Origin: Candidatus Latescibacterota bacterium
GTDB taxonomy: Bacteria > JAAXHH01
NCBI GenBank assembly: GCA_022822725.1
Contig: JAJEAN010000001.1
Location: forward strand, 124,001 to 188,000
DNA length: 64,000 nt
Direction of reading: 5' to 3'
Position numbers and translations under genes: made by a program. The notes under the pieces were generated by a model that searched no databases, was not told the origin of the DNA, and saw only the letters and a program-made list of their open reading frames with translations. Positions 46,276 to 55,816 of the stretch are shown here, piece by piece; the first letter of the stretch is position 1, and every line of letters begins with the position of its first letter.

Positions 46276-49200
46276 CAGGTCCCCATTGTCCGAAATCTCC
46301 GAGAACCGACCCCGTTTCAGTCCGGAAGAGGCCGGCGAACTCGCCCATTCCCTGTATGGCGTTTCCGGCACGCTGCGCGCGTTACCGAGCGAGCGCGACC
46401 AGAACTTCCGGGTGACGGCCGGCAGCGGCGAAGCGTTCGTCCTCAAGATCTCCGGCGCGGGCGAGCGCCGTGGCATACTCGATCTTCAGCATGCCGCCCT
46501 GGAACACCTGTCCGCACATTACGAAGAAGCCGCCTGGCCGCGGGTATGCCGCACGGGGGAAGGGAAGGCCATCACCATGGTCGATGGGCTCGGTGGACGC
46601 CGTCACCTGGTCCGGATGCTGACCTATGTCGACGGACGGCCCCTTTGCGACGTCAAGCCGCACAGTCCCGGCCTGCTGAATCATCTTGGCGCCTTCCTCG
46701 GACGGCTGACCCGCGCTTTCGCCGATTTCTCCCACGAGGAGGAGCAGCCGGACCTCATCTGGAACATGGACAACGGACCGGACGTCGTGCGCCGGTACGC
46801 CGGCCTGATTCCCGATGCTGGACGGCGCGGGCTGATCATGGGTTACTGCGAAGCGTACGAAAAGGCCGTCGGGCCCTGGCTCGACACCCTTCCGCGCCAG
46901 TTCATCCACAACGACGCCAACGACCAGAACGTCCTGGCCCGTCTGGTCGGACAGATCGGACAGGTCGGCCAGGCCCGTCAGGTTGGCCAGGCCCGTCGGG
47001 TCCACCAGGCCCGCCCCGAGGGCCCGGCTTCGAGCGAACTGGAAGTGGCCGGCCTGATCGACTTCGGCGACATGGTGCACACCTGCGCGCTCTTCGAACC
47101 GGCCGTCGCCGCCGCTTATGTCATACTCGGCAAGTCCGAACCTCTTGCGGCGGCCGCCCACGTCGTGGCCGGGTACCACGCCGAGCACCCATTGACGGAC
47201 CTGGAACTGAAACTGATGTACCACTGCGCCGTGATGCGGCTCTGCATGAGCGTGGCCATCTCGGCCCACCAACAGGCTGCCGAACCGGAGAACACCTATC
47301 TGTCCGTCAGCGAAAAGAACGCCTGGGATCTCCTCGAGAAAATGAAGGGCGTCTCGCCATCCTTCGCGGAGTACGTGTTCAGGGACGCCTGCGGACTACC
47401 GCCCTGTCCGCGGACGCCCGGCATCGAAGCGTACCTTTTATCCAGGCGCGGCACCTTCGCGCCGGTCATGGGCCCCGGCGTAGACCTCTCCACCGCCCTG
47501 GTATTCGATCTCAGCGTGAGCAGCCCGGACCGGGCCCTGCTGGGGGGGGCAATCGGCGTGGACGACCTTTCACGGGAGATCTCCCGTCGCATGGAGGAAA
47601 CCGGGGCCGAGGCGGGGATCGGCCGATACGACGAAGCCCGCCAGGTCTACACCGCCGGGCAGTTCGCCCTGGACTCCGATGAAATGCCGGAACGCCGGAC
47701 CATCCACCTGGGCATGGATGTCTTCCTGCCCGCGGGATCGCCGGTCTTCGCGCCGATGGAGGGAAGGGTCCACAGCTTCAGGAACAACACGCAGCCGCTG
47801 GACTACGGTCCCTGCATCATACTGGAACATGCCGTGGAGCAACCGGAAGGCACGTCCGATCCGGCGCTGACGTTCTATACGCTGTACGGGCATTTGAGCG
47901 TCGAGTCCCTCACCGGACTTATCGAGGGCAGGCGGATCGAAGCCGGGGAACGATTCGCCACACTCGGCGACCCGTCGGTAAACGGCGGCTGGCCGCCCCA
48001 CCTGCATTTCCAGGTGGTCACCGACATGCTGGGCAAGCAGGGCGATTTCCCCGGCGTGGCGGGCCCCGGCCAACGTAACGTCTGGCGGAGCCTGTCCCCG
48101 GATCCAAACGCCATGCTCGGTGTGCCCGCCGGGGCGTTCCCGCCGGATCAGCGGACGCCGCGAGCGGTCCTGTCGTCCCGCCGCGAGCACATCGGCCGGT
48201 CTCTCAGCGTCTCCTACCGGCGTCCCCTGAAGATCGTCCGGGGCCACATGCAGTACCTGTACGACGAGGAAGGCCGCGCCTTCCTCGACGCCGTGAACAA
48301 CGTGCCCCACGTGGGACACAGCCATCCCCGGGTGGTCTCCGCGGGCCATCGACAGATGGCGGTGTTGAACACCAATACCCGCTACCTGCACGACAATCTT
48401 GTGGACTACGCCGAACGCCTCTGCGCGAAGCTGCCCGAACCGCTCCGCGTATGTTACTTCGTGAACTCCGGGAGCGAGGCCAACGACCTCGCCCTGCGCC
48501 TGTCGCGGGCCTGGTCCGGACGGCGGGACCTGCTCATCCTCGACGGCGCCTACCACGGCAACCTGACGTCCCTGGTCGACATCAGTCCGTACAAATTCGA
48601 CGGCCCGGGTGGCGAAGGCGCGCCGCCCCATGTCCACAAAGTACCGCTGCCCGACCCCTACCGCGGCCCGTACAAAGGCTATTCACCGGAAACGGGCGCA
48701 CGGTATGCCGATCACGTGCGCGAACGCATCGATGCGCTCGCGGAACAGGACCGCGGCATCAGCGCCTTCATCGCCGAGTCCCTGCCCGGATGCGGCGGGC
48801 AGATCGTATTGCCGGACGGCTATCTCGAAGCAGCATTCCAACAGGTGCGCGAGGCGGGCGGCGTGTGCATTGCCGACGAGGTACAGGTGGGATTCGGACG
48901 GGTGGGTTCGCACTTCTGGGGATTCGAGACCCAGGACGCGGTTCCGGACATCGTTACCCTGGGAAAGCCGATCGGGAACGGCCATCCGCTCGGTGCGGTG
49001 GTAACCACACCCGACATCGCGAACGCTTTCGACAACGGCATGGAATATTTCAACACCTTCGGCGGGAACCCCGTTTCCTGCGCCATCGGCCTGGCGGTGC
49101 TGGATATCATCGAGGAAGAAGAACTCCAGGCCAATGCCCTGGAGGTGGGCGGCTACCTGCTGGAAGGGCTTCGCGCCCTGGCGCCGGACCACCCGATCAT

Positions 49201-49459
49201 CGGCGACGTGCGCGGCAAGGGGCTCTACGTGGGCGTGGAACTCGTGCTGGATCGCGAAACGCTGGAACCGGGCGGCCACCAGGCCTCCTACGTGGCCAAC
49301 CGGATGCGGGACCACGGGGTACTGATCAGTACCGACGGCCCCCTGCACAACGTCCTGAAGATCAAGCCTCCCCTGGTCTTCAACAAAGAAAACGCCGACT
49401 ATCTCCTGCACTGTCTTAGCAAGGTGCTGGAAGAGGACTACCTGCAGGTTACGGCGTAG
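46265..49459 (+). CDS. Trifunctional fusion: APH-type kinase, M23-like peptidase, class III PLP aminotransferase/phospho-lyase
   Basis: [16 protein letters not shown]...[12 protein letters not shown]23: [20 protein letters not shown]; class [62 protein letters not shown]. Start overlaps the upstream stop. Confidence 0.93.
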   Translation: MPGSRSPLSEISENRPRFSPEEAGELAHSLYGVSGTLRALPSERDQNFRVTAGSGEAFVLKISGAGERRGILDLQHAALEHLSAHYEEAAWPRVCRTGEGKAITMVDGLGGRRHLVRMLTYVDGRPLCDVKPHSPGLLNHLGAFLGRLTRAFADFSHEEEQPDLIWNMDNGPDVVRRYAGLIPDAGRRGLIMGYCEAYEKAVGPWLDTLPRQFIHNDANDQNVLARLVGQIGQVGQARQVGQARRVHQARPEGPASSELEVAGLIDFGDMVHTCALFEPAVAAAYVILGKSEPLAAAAHVVAGYHAEHPLTDLELKLMYHCAVMRLCMSVAISAHQQAAEPENTYLSVSEKNAWDLLEKMKGVSPSFAEYVFRDACGLPPCPRTPGIEAYLLSRRGTFAPVMGPGVDLSTALVFDLSVSSPDRALLGGAIGVDDLSREISRRMEETGAEAGIGRYDEARQVYTAGQFALDSDEMPERRTIHLGMDVFLPAGSPVFAPMEGRVHSFRNNTQPLDYGPCIILEHAVEQPEGTSDPALTFYTLYGHLSVESLTGLIEGRRIEAGERFATLGDPSVNGGWPPHLHFQVVTDMLGKQGDFPGVAGPGQRNVWRSLSPDPNAMLGVPAGAFPPDQRTPRAVLSSRREHIGRSLSVSYRRPLKIVRGHMQYLYDEEGRAFLDAVNNVPHVGHSHPRVVSAGHRQMAVLNTNTRYLHDNLVDYAERLCAKLPEPLRVCYFVNSGSEANDLALRLSRAWSGRRDLLILDGAYHGNLTSLVDISPYKFDGPGGEGAPPHVHKVPLPDPYRGPYKGYSPETGARYADHVRERIDALAEQDRGISAFIAESLPGCGGQIVLPDGYLEAAFQQVREAGGVCIADEVQVGFGRVGSHFWGFETQDAVPDIVTLGKPIGNGHPLGAVVTTPDIANAFDNGMEYFNTFGGNPVSCAIGLAVLDIIEEEELQANALEVGGYLLEGLRALAPDHPIIGDVRGKGLYVGVELVLDRETLEPGGHQASYVANRMRDHGVLISTDGPLHNVLKIKPPLVFNKENADYLLHCLSKVLEEDYLQVTA
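46946..47017 (+). repeat. 9-bp tandem repeat (gtcggacag/gtcggccag/gcccgtcag), 8 units inside APH domain
   Basis: Encodes [24 protein letters not shown]. Confidence 0.9.
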
Positions 49460-49469
49460 TCCGCCGCCC

Positions 49470-50339
49470 CTAGTGTATCTCGCCCCCCACCAGGTTGCCC
49501 GCCACGTAGACCCCGCGGTACAGCGTCTGGCGCAGGGGCGGCATGGATGCGAGCAGTTCGGGGTGGGGATCCCAGTTGTGCCACCTGGCGTTGACGGAGT
49601 TGTAGCAGCTGAAAACGGCGACGCGCGGATGTTCCTCGTTGATCCACGGCCTTCCGCTGTGCGTCAGGGCCTCGGTGAAGAACATCAGCGATCCGGGCGG
49701 ACAGGTGTAGGTATCCCAGATCGCCGAGTCCGGCGACTGGATGGACTGCGGCGCGGGGAAGACGGCCTTGTGGCTGCCGGATACCAGGAGCGTGCCGTTT
49801 CCCTCCTCCACCGGATTCAACTCCCAGACCACCCGGGTCAGCGCGGAGTTGGCCTTGCCGGGAATGCAACGGTAGAGATGGGAGTCGCCGGGGAACCGCA
49901 GCATGCCGTTCCCGTTGTGGGGCCCGAACTGGCCGTCGCCGGCTTCCCGGTAGAACAGGCTGGCCGATTCCTGCCTGAAGCCGTAGCAGATCTGGTTGGA
50001 CAGGCCGGGATAGGCCAGGAATTCGTTCAAGAACCCCACCACCTGCGGATGATCCGTCAGGCTTTGAAGCGGACCGCCGATCGCCGACCGCTCCGGTTCG
50101 GGTATGGAATCCGGATCATGGTGCAGCTGCAGGCAAAACGCCCGCATCTCCGCACATTCGGCCTCGGAAAGCACTCCGGGGATCAGGAGCCATCCGTCCT
50201 TGTCGAACATGTACTTCTGTTCGTCCGTCGGCGGGACCACTTCCCGGCCGTCGGCGTTCACCCTGGTCAGATCGGCCTGGGTCTCATCCAGGCGCGCGCC
50301 CAGGTTCTTGTCGATGATAAACGCTCCGTTGGATGACAT
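49470..50339 (-). CDS. Phytanoyl-CoA dioxygenase family protein
   Basis: YMFDKDGWLLIPGVLSEAECAEMRAFC; FGPHNGNG; NPVEEGNGTLLVSGSHK; SLMFFTEALTHSGRPW; AGGGAGGT SD. Confidence 0.88.
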   Translation of the reverse strand: MSSNGAFIIDKNLGARLDETQADLTRVNADGREVVPPTDEQKYMFDKDGWLLIPGVLSEAECAEMRAFCLQLHHDPDSIPEPERSAIGGPLQSLTDHPQVVGFLNEFLAYPGLSNQICYGFRQESASLFYREAGDGQFGPHNGNGMLRFPGDSHLYRCIPGKANSALTRVVWELNPVEEGNGTLLVSGSHKAVFPAPQSIQSPDSAIWDTYTCPPGSLMFFTEALTHSGRPWINEEHPRVAVFSCYNSVNARWHNWDPHPELLASMPPLRQTLYRGVYVAGNLVGGEIH

Positions 50340-50372
50340 GCGTGTACCTCCCTGTGGTCGGCTTCCGTTTTT

Positions 50373-50433
50373 GTGGTCGTTCGACTGTCCCGTGGTCGTT
50401 CGACGGTCCTGCGGTCGACGGTCCCGTGGTCGA
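50373..50433. repeat. Degenerate tandem repeat (gtggtcgttcgacggtccc)
   Basis: Units at 50373, 50392, 50411 and 50426 between ALDH and PhyH genes. Confidence 0.8.
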
Positions 50434-50445
50434 TTCCAGGCGCGG

Positions 50446-51984
50446 TCAGTCACCTTCCGATCCGCCCGTGTCGAACTCGATTCCCTGGGCCAACGGTAGA
50501 TCGGTCGACCAGTTGACCGTGTTGGTCTGGCGCCGCATGTAGGCCTTCCAGGCGTCCGAACCCGACTCCCGGCCTCCGCCCGTCTCCTTTTCGCCGCCGA
50601 ACGCGCCGCCGATCTCGGCGCCGGAAGTGCCGATATTCACGTTCGCGATGCCGCAGTCCGATCCCGCGGCGGAGAGAAACCGTTCCGCCTGGCGCAGGCT
50701 GTCAGTGAAAATCGCGCTGGAAAGACCCTGGGGCACGTCGTTATGGAGTGCTATGGCCTCGTCCAGGGTCTCATATTCCAGGATATACAGAATCGGCGCG
50801 AAGGTCTCCTGTTTAACGATATCCGACTGGGCGGGCATGCGTATGATGACCGGTTCGACGAAGTTCGGCCCCAGGTCCGGACGGCGGCCCCCTCCGGTTA
50901 TCACTTCGCCGCCCTCGGCCTTCGCCTGCTCGATGGCCCGCATCATGTCGTCCACCGCGTCGGCCGTGACCAGCGGACCCATGAGCGTACCGTCGTCGAT
51001 GGGATCTCCCATAGGCACCTGCGCGTAGGCACGGGCCAATCGATCGATCAGCGTCGTCGTCAGGCTTCTGTGCCCGATGACGCGCCGCGTGGAAGTGCAC
51101 CGTTGACCCGCCGTTCCCACGGCGCCGAAGACGATGCTTGGGACGGCCAGTTCCAGGTCGGCGTTCTCGGTGACGATGATCGCGTTGTTGCCGCCCAGTT
51201 CCAGGATGCTGCGGCCGAAGCGGGACGCGACGCGCGAGGCCACGGTCCTGCCCGTCGCAGTCGACCCCGTGAAGGATACGAGGGGAATCCGATCGTCATC
51301 GAGAATGAGGTTGCCCACGTCGCTTCCGCGGCCGATGGCGAGGTTGAACACGCCGTCCATGCCATGATCGGCCATGACCCGGTTGCAGAGATGCTGCACG
51401 GCCACGGCCGTCAGCGGGGTCTGCCCACTCGGCTTCCATACGGTGACGTCGCCGCACACCGAGGCCAGGGAAGCGTTCCACGACCAGACCGCGACGGGGA
51501 AATTGAAGGCGGTGATGACGCCGATCACGCCCAGGGGATGCCACTGCTCGCTCATTCGGTGACTCGGCCGCTCGCTTGCGATGGTCAGTCCATATAACTG
51601 GCGGGAAAGCCCCACGGAGAAATCGCAGATGTCGATCATCTCCTGGACTTCCCCCATGCCCTCCACGTGGATCTTGCCCATTTCAAGGGAAACGAGTTCC
51701 CCCAGCGGTTCCTTGTACGCCCGCAGGATATTGCCCAGGTCCCGGACCATGTCGCCCCGCTTCGGCGCCGGAACCGTTCGCCAGGTATCGAAGGTAGCGC
51801 GGGCGTGTTCGATCACCCGGTCATAGACCTCCGGCGTCGCCTGCCGCACGCCCGCGATCGGATCGCCGGTCGTAGGGTTGTAGGACGTGAGGATGGGCCC
51901 CTCTCCGTGTATCCAGCCATCCATCCCCGTACAGGCGCCGGCGTTCAAAGCCTCGATATTCAGTTTCTCAAGCAAAGCCTTCAT
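50446..51984 (-). CDS. Aldehyde dehydrogenase, ALDH7/alpha-aminoadipic semialdehyde (piperideine-6-carboxylate) dehydrogenase type
   Basis: GVIGVITAFNFPVAVWSWNASLASVCGDVTVWKPSGQTPLTAVAV; FTGSTATGRTVA; ILELGGNNAIIV; AVGTAGQRCTSTRRV. Confidence 0.92.
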   Translation of the reverse strand: MKALLEKLNIEALNAGACTGMDGWIHGEGPILTSYNPTTGDPIAGVRQATPEVYDRVIEHARATFDTWRTVPAPKRGDMVRDLGNILRAYKEPLGELVSLEMGKIHVEGMGEVQEMIDICDFSVGLSRQLYGLTIASERPSHRMSEQWHPLGVIGVITAFNFPVAVWSWNASLASVCGDVTVWKPSGQTPLTAVAVQHLCNRVMADHGMDGVFNLAIGRGSDVGNLILDDDRIPLVSFTGSTATGRTVASRVASRFGRSILELGGNNAIIVTENADLELAVPSIVFGAVGTAGQRCTSTRRVIGHRSLTTTLIDRLARAYAQVPMGDPIDDGTLMGPLVTADAVDDMMRAIEQAKAEGGEVITGGGRRPDLGPNFVEPVIIRMPAQSDIVKQETFAPILYILEYETLDEAIALHNDVPQGLSSAIFTDSLRQAERFLSAAGSDCGIANVNIGTSGAEIGGAFGGEKETGGGRESGSDAWKAYMRRQTNTVNWSTDLPLAQGIEFDTGGSEGD

Positions 51985-52089
51985 CTTCGATGCTCCAGTG
52001 TGTTGTTCTAGTTATTGTTGGTTAGGTTGAAAAGAGGCCACTTTCGTCTTCTTTTCGGCCTGGTTTAGACATTATCTCGACTCCTCTTG

Positions 52090-52105
52090 TTGTACAATTG
52101 TACAA
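52090..52105. promoter_or_regulatory. Tandem palindrome TTGTACAA-TTGTACAA next to TATAAT
   Basis: ttgtacaattgtacaattataat upstream of the ALDH gene (minus strand). Confidence 0.5.
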
Positions 52106-52129
52106 TTATAATACCCATCATGCCCGCGG

Positions 52130-52990
52130 TCACACGAAATCCTCGGCGTCCGGGTCCAGTCGCCTGATTTTATCCATGTATTCCGTGATGCGGCGGTCGG
52201 TTTCGTGCGGGTAGTCGAAATCCAGCCCGTCCGCGACCGCCACGGCAAGCCGCCTGAACAACCGGGTCATATTGAACAGCGCGGTCCAGTTTTCCTCGAT
52301 ATCCGCACCGGCGAACGTGGCATCGATTTCTCCAAGTGTGTCCCTGTCCAGGTACCGCTTGAACCACCGGCCGTGCTTGTTCGTGTTTACGGACCATGCG
52401 TGACCCATGCCGATGTACCATTCGATGACCTTTTCGAGCTCCTTGAAGTGACGTCCGCCATACATGTACTTCGCCCAGTAGATCTCGTCGCGCCAGAGAC
52501 TCTTGGCCACGTAGGTGATGTCCCACCAGAAATCATGCATCACCTCGTCAAACGCCGATTTCGAGGGTTTGGTGATGTTGAAACCGGCATAGCTCGTCTG
52601 GAGTGGTTTTTCAACGAGCCGGTCCTTGTCCACCAGTACCCTGTAGGGCTCGGATGGACCGTTGAACCGACGTATATGCCCTGCCTCTTTGATGCCCCAG
52701 TCGATCCGGACGCCGTCTTCATAGATCACCAGGCGAAACAACCCGCCGTCATCCCCCCGGGCCGGGCTCGCCGGCCAGCGTATCAACACGGGACCGAAGT
52801 GTTCGAGCCACTCATCGCCCCGCTCATAGGGCGTTTCGTCCTTAACATAGATCTCCACGTCGTAATCCGACATCAGGTCCAGGACCGCGTCGTCGTTGAC
52901 CCGCGAGCTCGTCAGGACCATGCCGCGGATATTCGCGTTTTCTGCCGCCCACTTTCGCAGCGCATCCAGGACTTCCTCTTCCTTACGCAT
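52130..52990 (-). CDS. Aminoglycoside 6-adenylyltransferase (ANT(6)/AadK-like) family protein
   Basis: MRKEEEVLDALRKWAAENANIRGMVLTSSRVNDDAVLDLMSDYDVEIYV; HDFWWDITYVAKSLWRDEIYWAKYM. Confidence 0.88.
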   Translation of the reverse strand: MRKEEEVLDALRKWAAENANIRGMVLTSSRVNDDAVLDLMSDYDVEIYVKDETPYERGDEWLEHFGPVLIRWPASPARGDDGGLFRLVIYEDGVRIDWGIKEAGHIRRFNGPSEPYRVLVDKDRLVEKPLQTSYAGFNITKPSKSAFDEVMHDFWWDITYVAKSLWRDEIYWAKYMYGGRHFKELEKVIEWYIGMGHAWSVNTNKHGRWFKRYLDRDTLGEIDATFAGADIEENWTALFNMTRLFRRLAVAVADGLDFDYPHETDRRITEYMDKIRRLDPDAEDFV

Positions 52991-53045
52991 TACTACCTCT
53001 GAGCAGCTCGTGAACAATAACGCCACCCGTATGCCAGGCGGCCAA

Positions 53046-55769
53046 TCAATCTGTTTCGATCCGGACTTCCGTCACCCTCGGCGTGCTTCCCCCGTTCTCC
53101 GCGCCCAGTGCGAGGCGGTACTGGATCCATGGTCCCGCACCGGGAACCGGCAGCGGCTGCGGTGTTTCATACCAGGTACTGTCCCCCTCCGGTCCCTGCC
53201 AGGCGGCCTGTCCGAGCGCTTCCTCCGAATCCGCCGACCTCAACTGCGCGCGCACCCAGGTCTTGGGCCCGCAATCGGCCTCCCAGGCGATACCCGTGAC
53301 TGACGTACCCCCGGGAAGTAGATACGGCGAAGATTCGTAGTATTCTTCAGGTCCTGCATCCACCATGTTGCCCGTTTGTACGGCGGTCATGCCGTGGGGA
53401 CCCGTCGTGGGCAGCCGGGTCACCCGCCTGGCGTCGAACCCGTCGGGACCGTTCCACCAGACGGCGGAATGGCCGACGTGGTCGCCCTCGACCTTGTGAT
53501 AGGCGATGGCGAGGTCGACGCGGCCGTCTCCGTCGAAGTCCGCGGCCACGCAGCCCGACGCGGAATGGGTGAACAGCCGGGTGCGGTCGTCGGCCGAGAA
53601 TCCTCGCCCGGCACGGTTCCAGTATATGTAGGAATCGATGTCCCGCACCCGGTTATCGTGGTAGGAACAGACGAAGAGGTCGAGCAGGCCGTCCCCGTTG
53701 AAGTCCATGATGGACATGGCGTTCACCGCGTTGGACGGCAGGAGGGTGCGCCGGTCCTCGCGGAGCCCGTCGGGACCGTTCCAGTAGATGTGCACGAAGG
53801 AGTCGTGGGGCGCCCCGATCGACGGTTCGTGTCCGCCGATGACCAGGTCGGGATACCCGTTCCCGTTGAGGTCCGCCGCCCGGGCGCAGGCACCGTGCCA
53901 CACGGAAAGCGCCTGGCACCGGTCCATGCTGAAGCCCTCCGGCCCGCCCCGGAGGATGAAACTGTAGTCGTCGGCGATCTGCGGCACGACCAGGTCGAGC
54001 CAGCCGTCGCCGTCGAGGTCGACGAGGAAGATCCAGCGCGGATCCTTGTATACGACGCCCTCGTATTCGAGCCGTATACGCTCCGTGCGTCCGGAATCGA
54101 AGCCGTCCCGTCCGCCGTAGAAGATGAGGATATCCGGATTGTCGAATCCGCAGAAGACGAGGTCCAGGTATCCGTCCCGGTCCAGGTCCGCGCAACAGAC
54201 CCCGTGAGCCCGCACGGTCGGCAGGCGCACGTCCGGTTCGGTCCCGAACCGCCCATCCACGTTGTAGTACACGTAGGACCCCGGATCCTGGCGCACCGAG
54301 TTCTCGGAGGCGTTGGCCAGGATCAGGTCGGGCATCCCGTCGTCGTTCAGGTCACATCGGAGCGCTTCCACCGCGCCCCATCCCGACACTTCCTGGCGGC
54401 GTTCCGGCCTGAAACCGTCGAGGCCGCCGTGACAGACGTAGACGGGGATGTCGCCCCTCAGGTTCCGGCTGAACTGGTTGATGAAAACGGCCTGCGGCAG
54501 GGGATCGTCCGATGCCTGGGCCAGCAGCACCCGCCGGGCATCATGGGTCTCTAGGACACGCGGCGGCGACAACCCGTCCGGGCCCCAGCGGTACGCCAGG
54601 GATTCGGACGTGTAGCTTTCCGGCGTATGGGTCTGGCAGATCACGATCTCGGACCGGCCGTCCCCGTCCAGGTCCCCGACGGCCGCATCGCAGGCGTAGC
54701 GGCTGGGGACCGCCGTGCGGTTCCGATCACTGTACCCCTCCTTGTCCCCGCCGTGGTACAGCCACGAACACTCCTCCCCTCCGTGCCGGTCCCGGCAGGC
54801 CACGACCAGGCCGCATCGACCGTCGCCGGTCAGGTCGCCCGCGGCGGCGGCATAGGCGTTTCGGCAGGAGAGACGGACCGGCGTCCCCGCTGCCCGACCC
54901 CCTTCGAAGGGCACGAGAAAGACCGCGGCGGTCCGTGCGACGAATACATGGGGCACGCCTCGTATCCGGAGCACGGAGACCAGCGGGACGGCGGGGTCGA
55001 CCTCCTCGGGATAGCCATCGAGGTCCTGGTCCGGACTTACGGGCATGTCGGCATCGACGTGGACGTCGGACGATCGTTCCGGCACGATTCCGCCGGGGCC
55101 GCCCCAGTATATCCGGACATTACCCCCGGCGTTCCGGATGACCAGGTCGGCGCAACCGTCGCCGTCCACGTCGCAGGACGCGGCCTGGTCCGCCTCGATT
55201 TCCAGGTCCCGGTATCCTTTCGGTTCGAATCCCAGCGCCGTCTGGCGGAACAACCGGACTTTGCCACCGGAAACGAAGGCCAGGTCCGGTCTTCCGTCGC
55301 CGTCGAAATCCCCCGCGGCCACCGATGTGCAGCACGGCGCGGGCAGGTACTGCATACGCCCTTCGCCGAGTCCGTCCGGGCCGCCGTAGTACAGGAACGC
55401 GTTGAGATCCCGCCGGATGCCGTTGTAGAACATGCCGACGACCAGGTCGTCGTAACCATCGCCGTTCAGATCGGCGACGACACCCGTTCTTGCCCCGTCG
55501 GACGGCAGGAGCCGGGAAGAGGTCCGGCCGAATACGTCTTGGTACATGGTGACCGGAGGTTTTTCACCGTGGTTCTGGCTGTTGCAGAAGACGAGGTCGA
55601 CGTGGCCGTCGCGGTCCAGGTCGAACTGGTGGATGCGTTGCAGCACCCCCGCCCGCGACACATAGAGATTCTGGCCGCCATTTCCGAAGACGCCCCGGCG
55701 GAAGGCCTCGAAACCCCGGGTAATCCATGGCGATGAGACGGAAGTGGAAGGATGGGAGGACATGGCCAT
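53046..55769 (-). CDS. FG-GAP/VCBS-repeat protein with about 13 calcium-loop repeats
   Basis: Repeated DxDGDGxxDLVV loops (DLNGDGYDDLVVG, DFDGDGRPDLAFV, DVDGDGCADLVIR, DLDGDGWLDLVVP, ...). Confidence 0.92.
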   Translation of the reverse strand: MAMSSHPSTSVSSPWITRGFEAFRRGVFGNGGQNLYVSRAGVLQRIHQFDLDRDGHVDLVFCNSQNHGEKPPVTMYQDVFGRTSSRLLPSDGARTGVVADLNGDGYDDLVVGMFYNGIRRDLNAFLYYGGPDGLGEGRMQYLPAPCCTSVAAGDFDGDGRPDLAFVSGGKVRLFRQTALGFEPKGYRDLEIEADQAASCDVDGDGCADLVIRNAGGNVRIYWGGPGGIVPERSSDVHVDADMPVSPDQDLDGYPEEVDPAVPLVSVLRIRGVPHVFVARTAAVFLVPFEGGRAAGTPVRLSCRNAYAAAAGDLTGDGRCGLVVACRDRHGGEECSWLYHGGDKEGYSDRNRTAVPSRYACDAAVGDLDGDGRSEIVICQTHTPESYTSESLAYRWGPDGLSPPRVLETHDARRVLLAQASDDPLPQAVFINQFSRNLRGDIPVYVCHGGLDGFRPERRQEVSGWGAVEALRCDLNDDGMPDLILANASENSVRQDPGSYVYYNVDGRFGTEPDVRLPTVRAHGVCCADLDRDGYLDLVFCGFDNPDILIFYGGRDGFDSGRTERIRLEYEGVVYKDPRWIFLVDLDGDGWLDLVVPQIADDYSFILRGGPEGFSMDRCQALSVWHGACARAADLNGNGYPDLVIGGHEPSIGAPHDSFVHIYWNGPDGLREDRRTLLPSNAVNAMSIMDFNGDGLLDLFVCSYHDNRVRDIDSYIYWNRAGRGFSADDRTRLFTHSASGCVAADFDGDGRVDLAIAYHKVEGDHVGHSAVWWNGPDGFDARRVTRLPTTGPHGMTAVQTGNMVDAGPEEYYESSPYLLPGGTSVTGIAWEADCGPKTWVRAQLRSADSEEALGQAAWQGPEGDSTWYETPQPLPVPGAGPWIQYRLALGAENGGSTPRVTEVRIETD

Positions 55770-55816
55770 AACCTATGGCGCGGCGGACGGTCAAATCAAC
55801 CCCTTTATGCCGCTCC

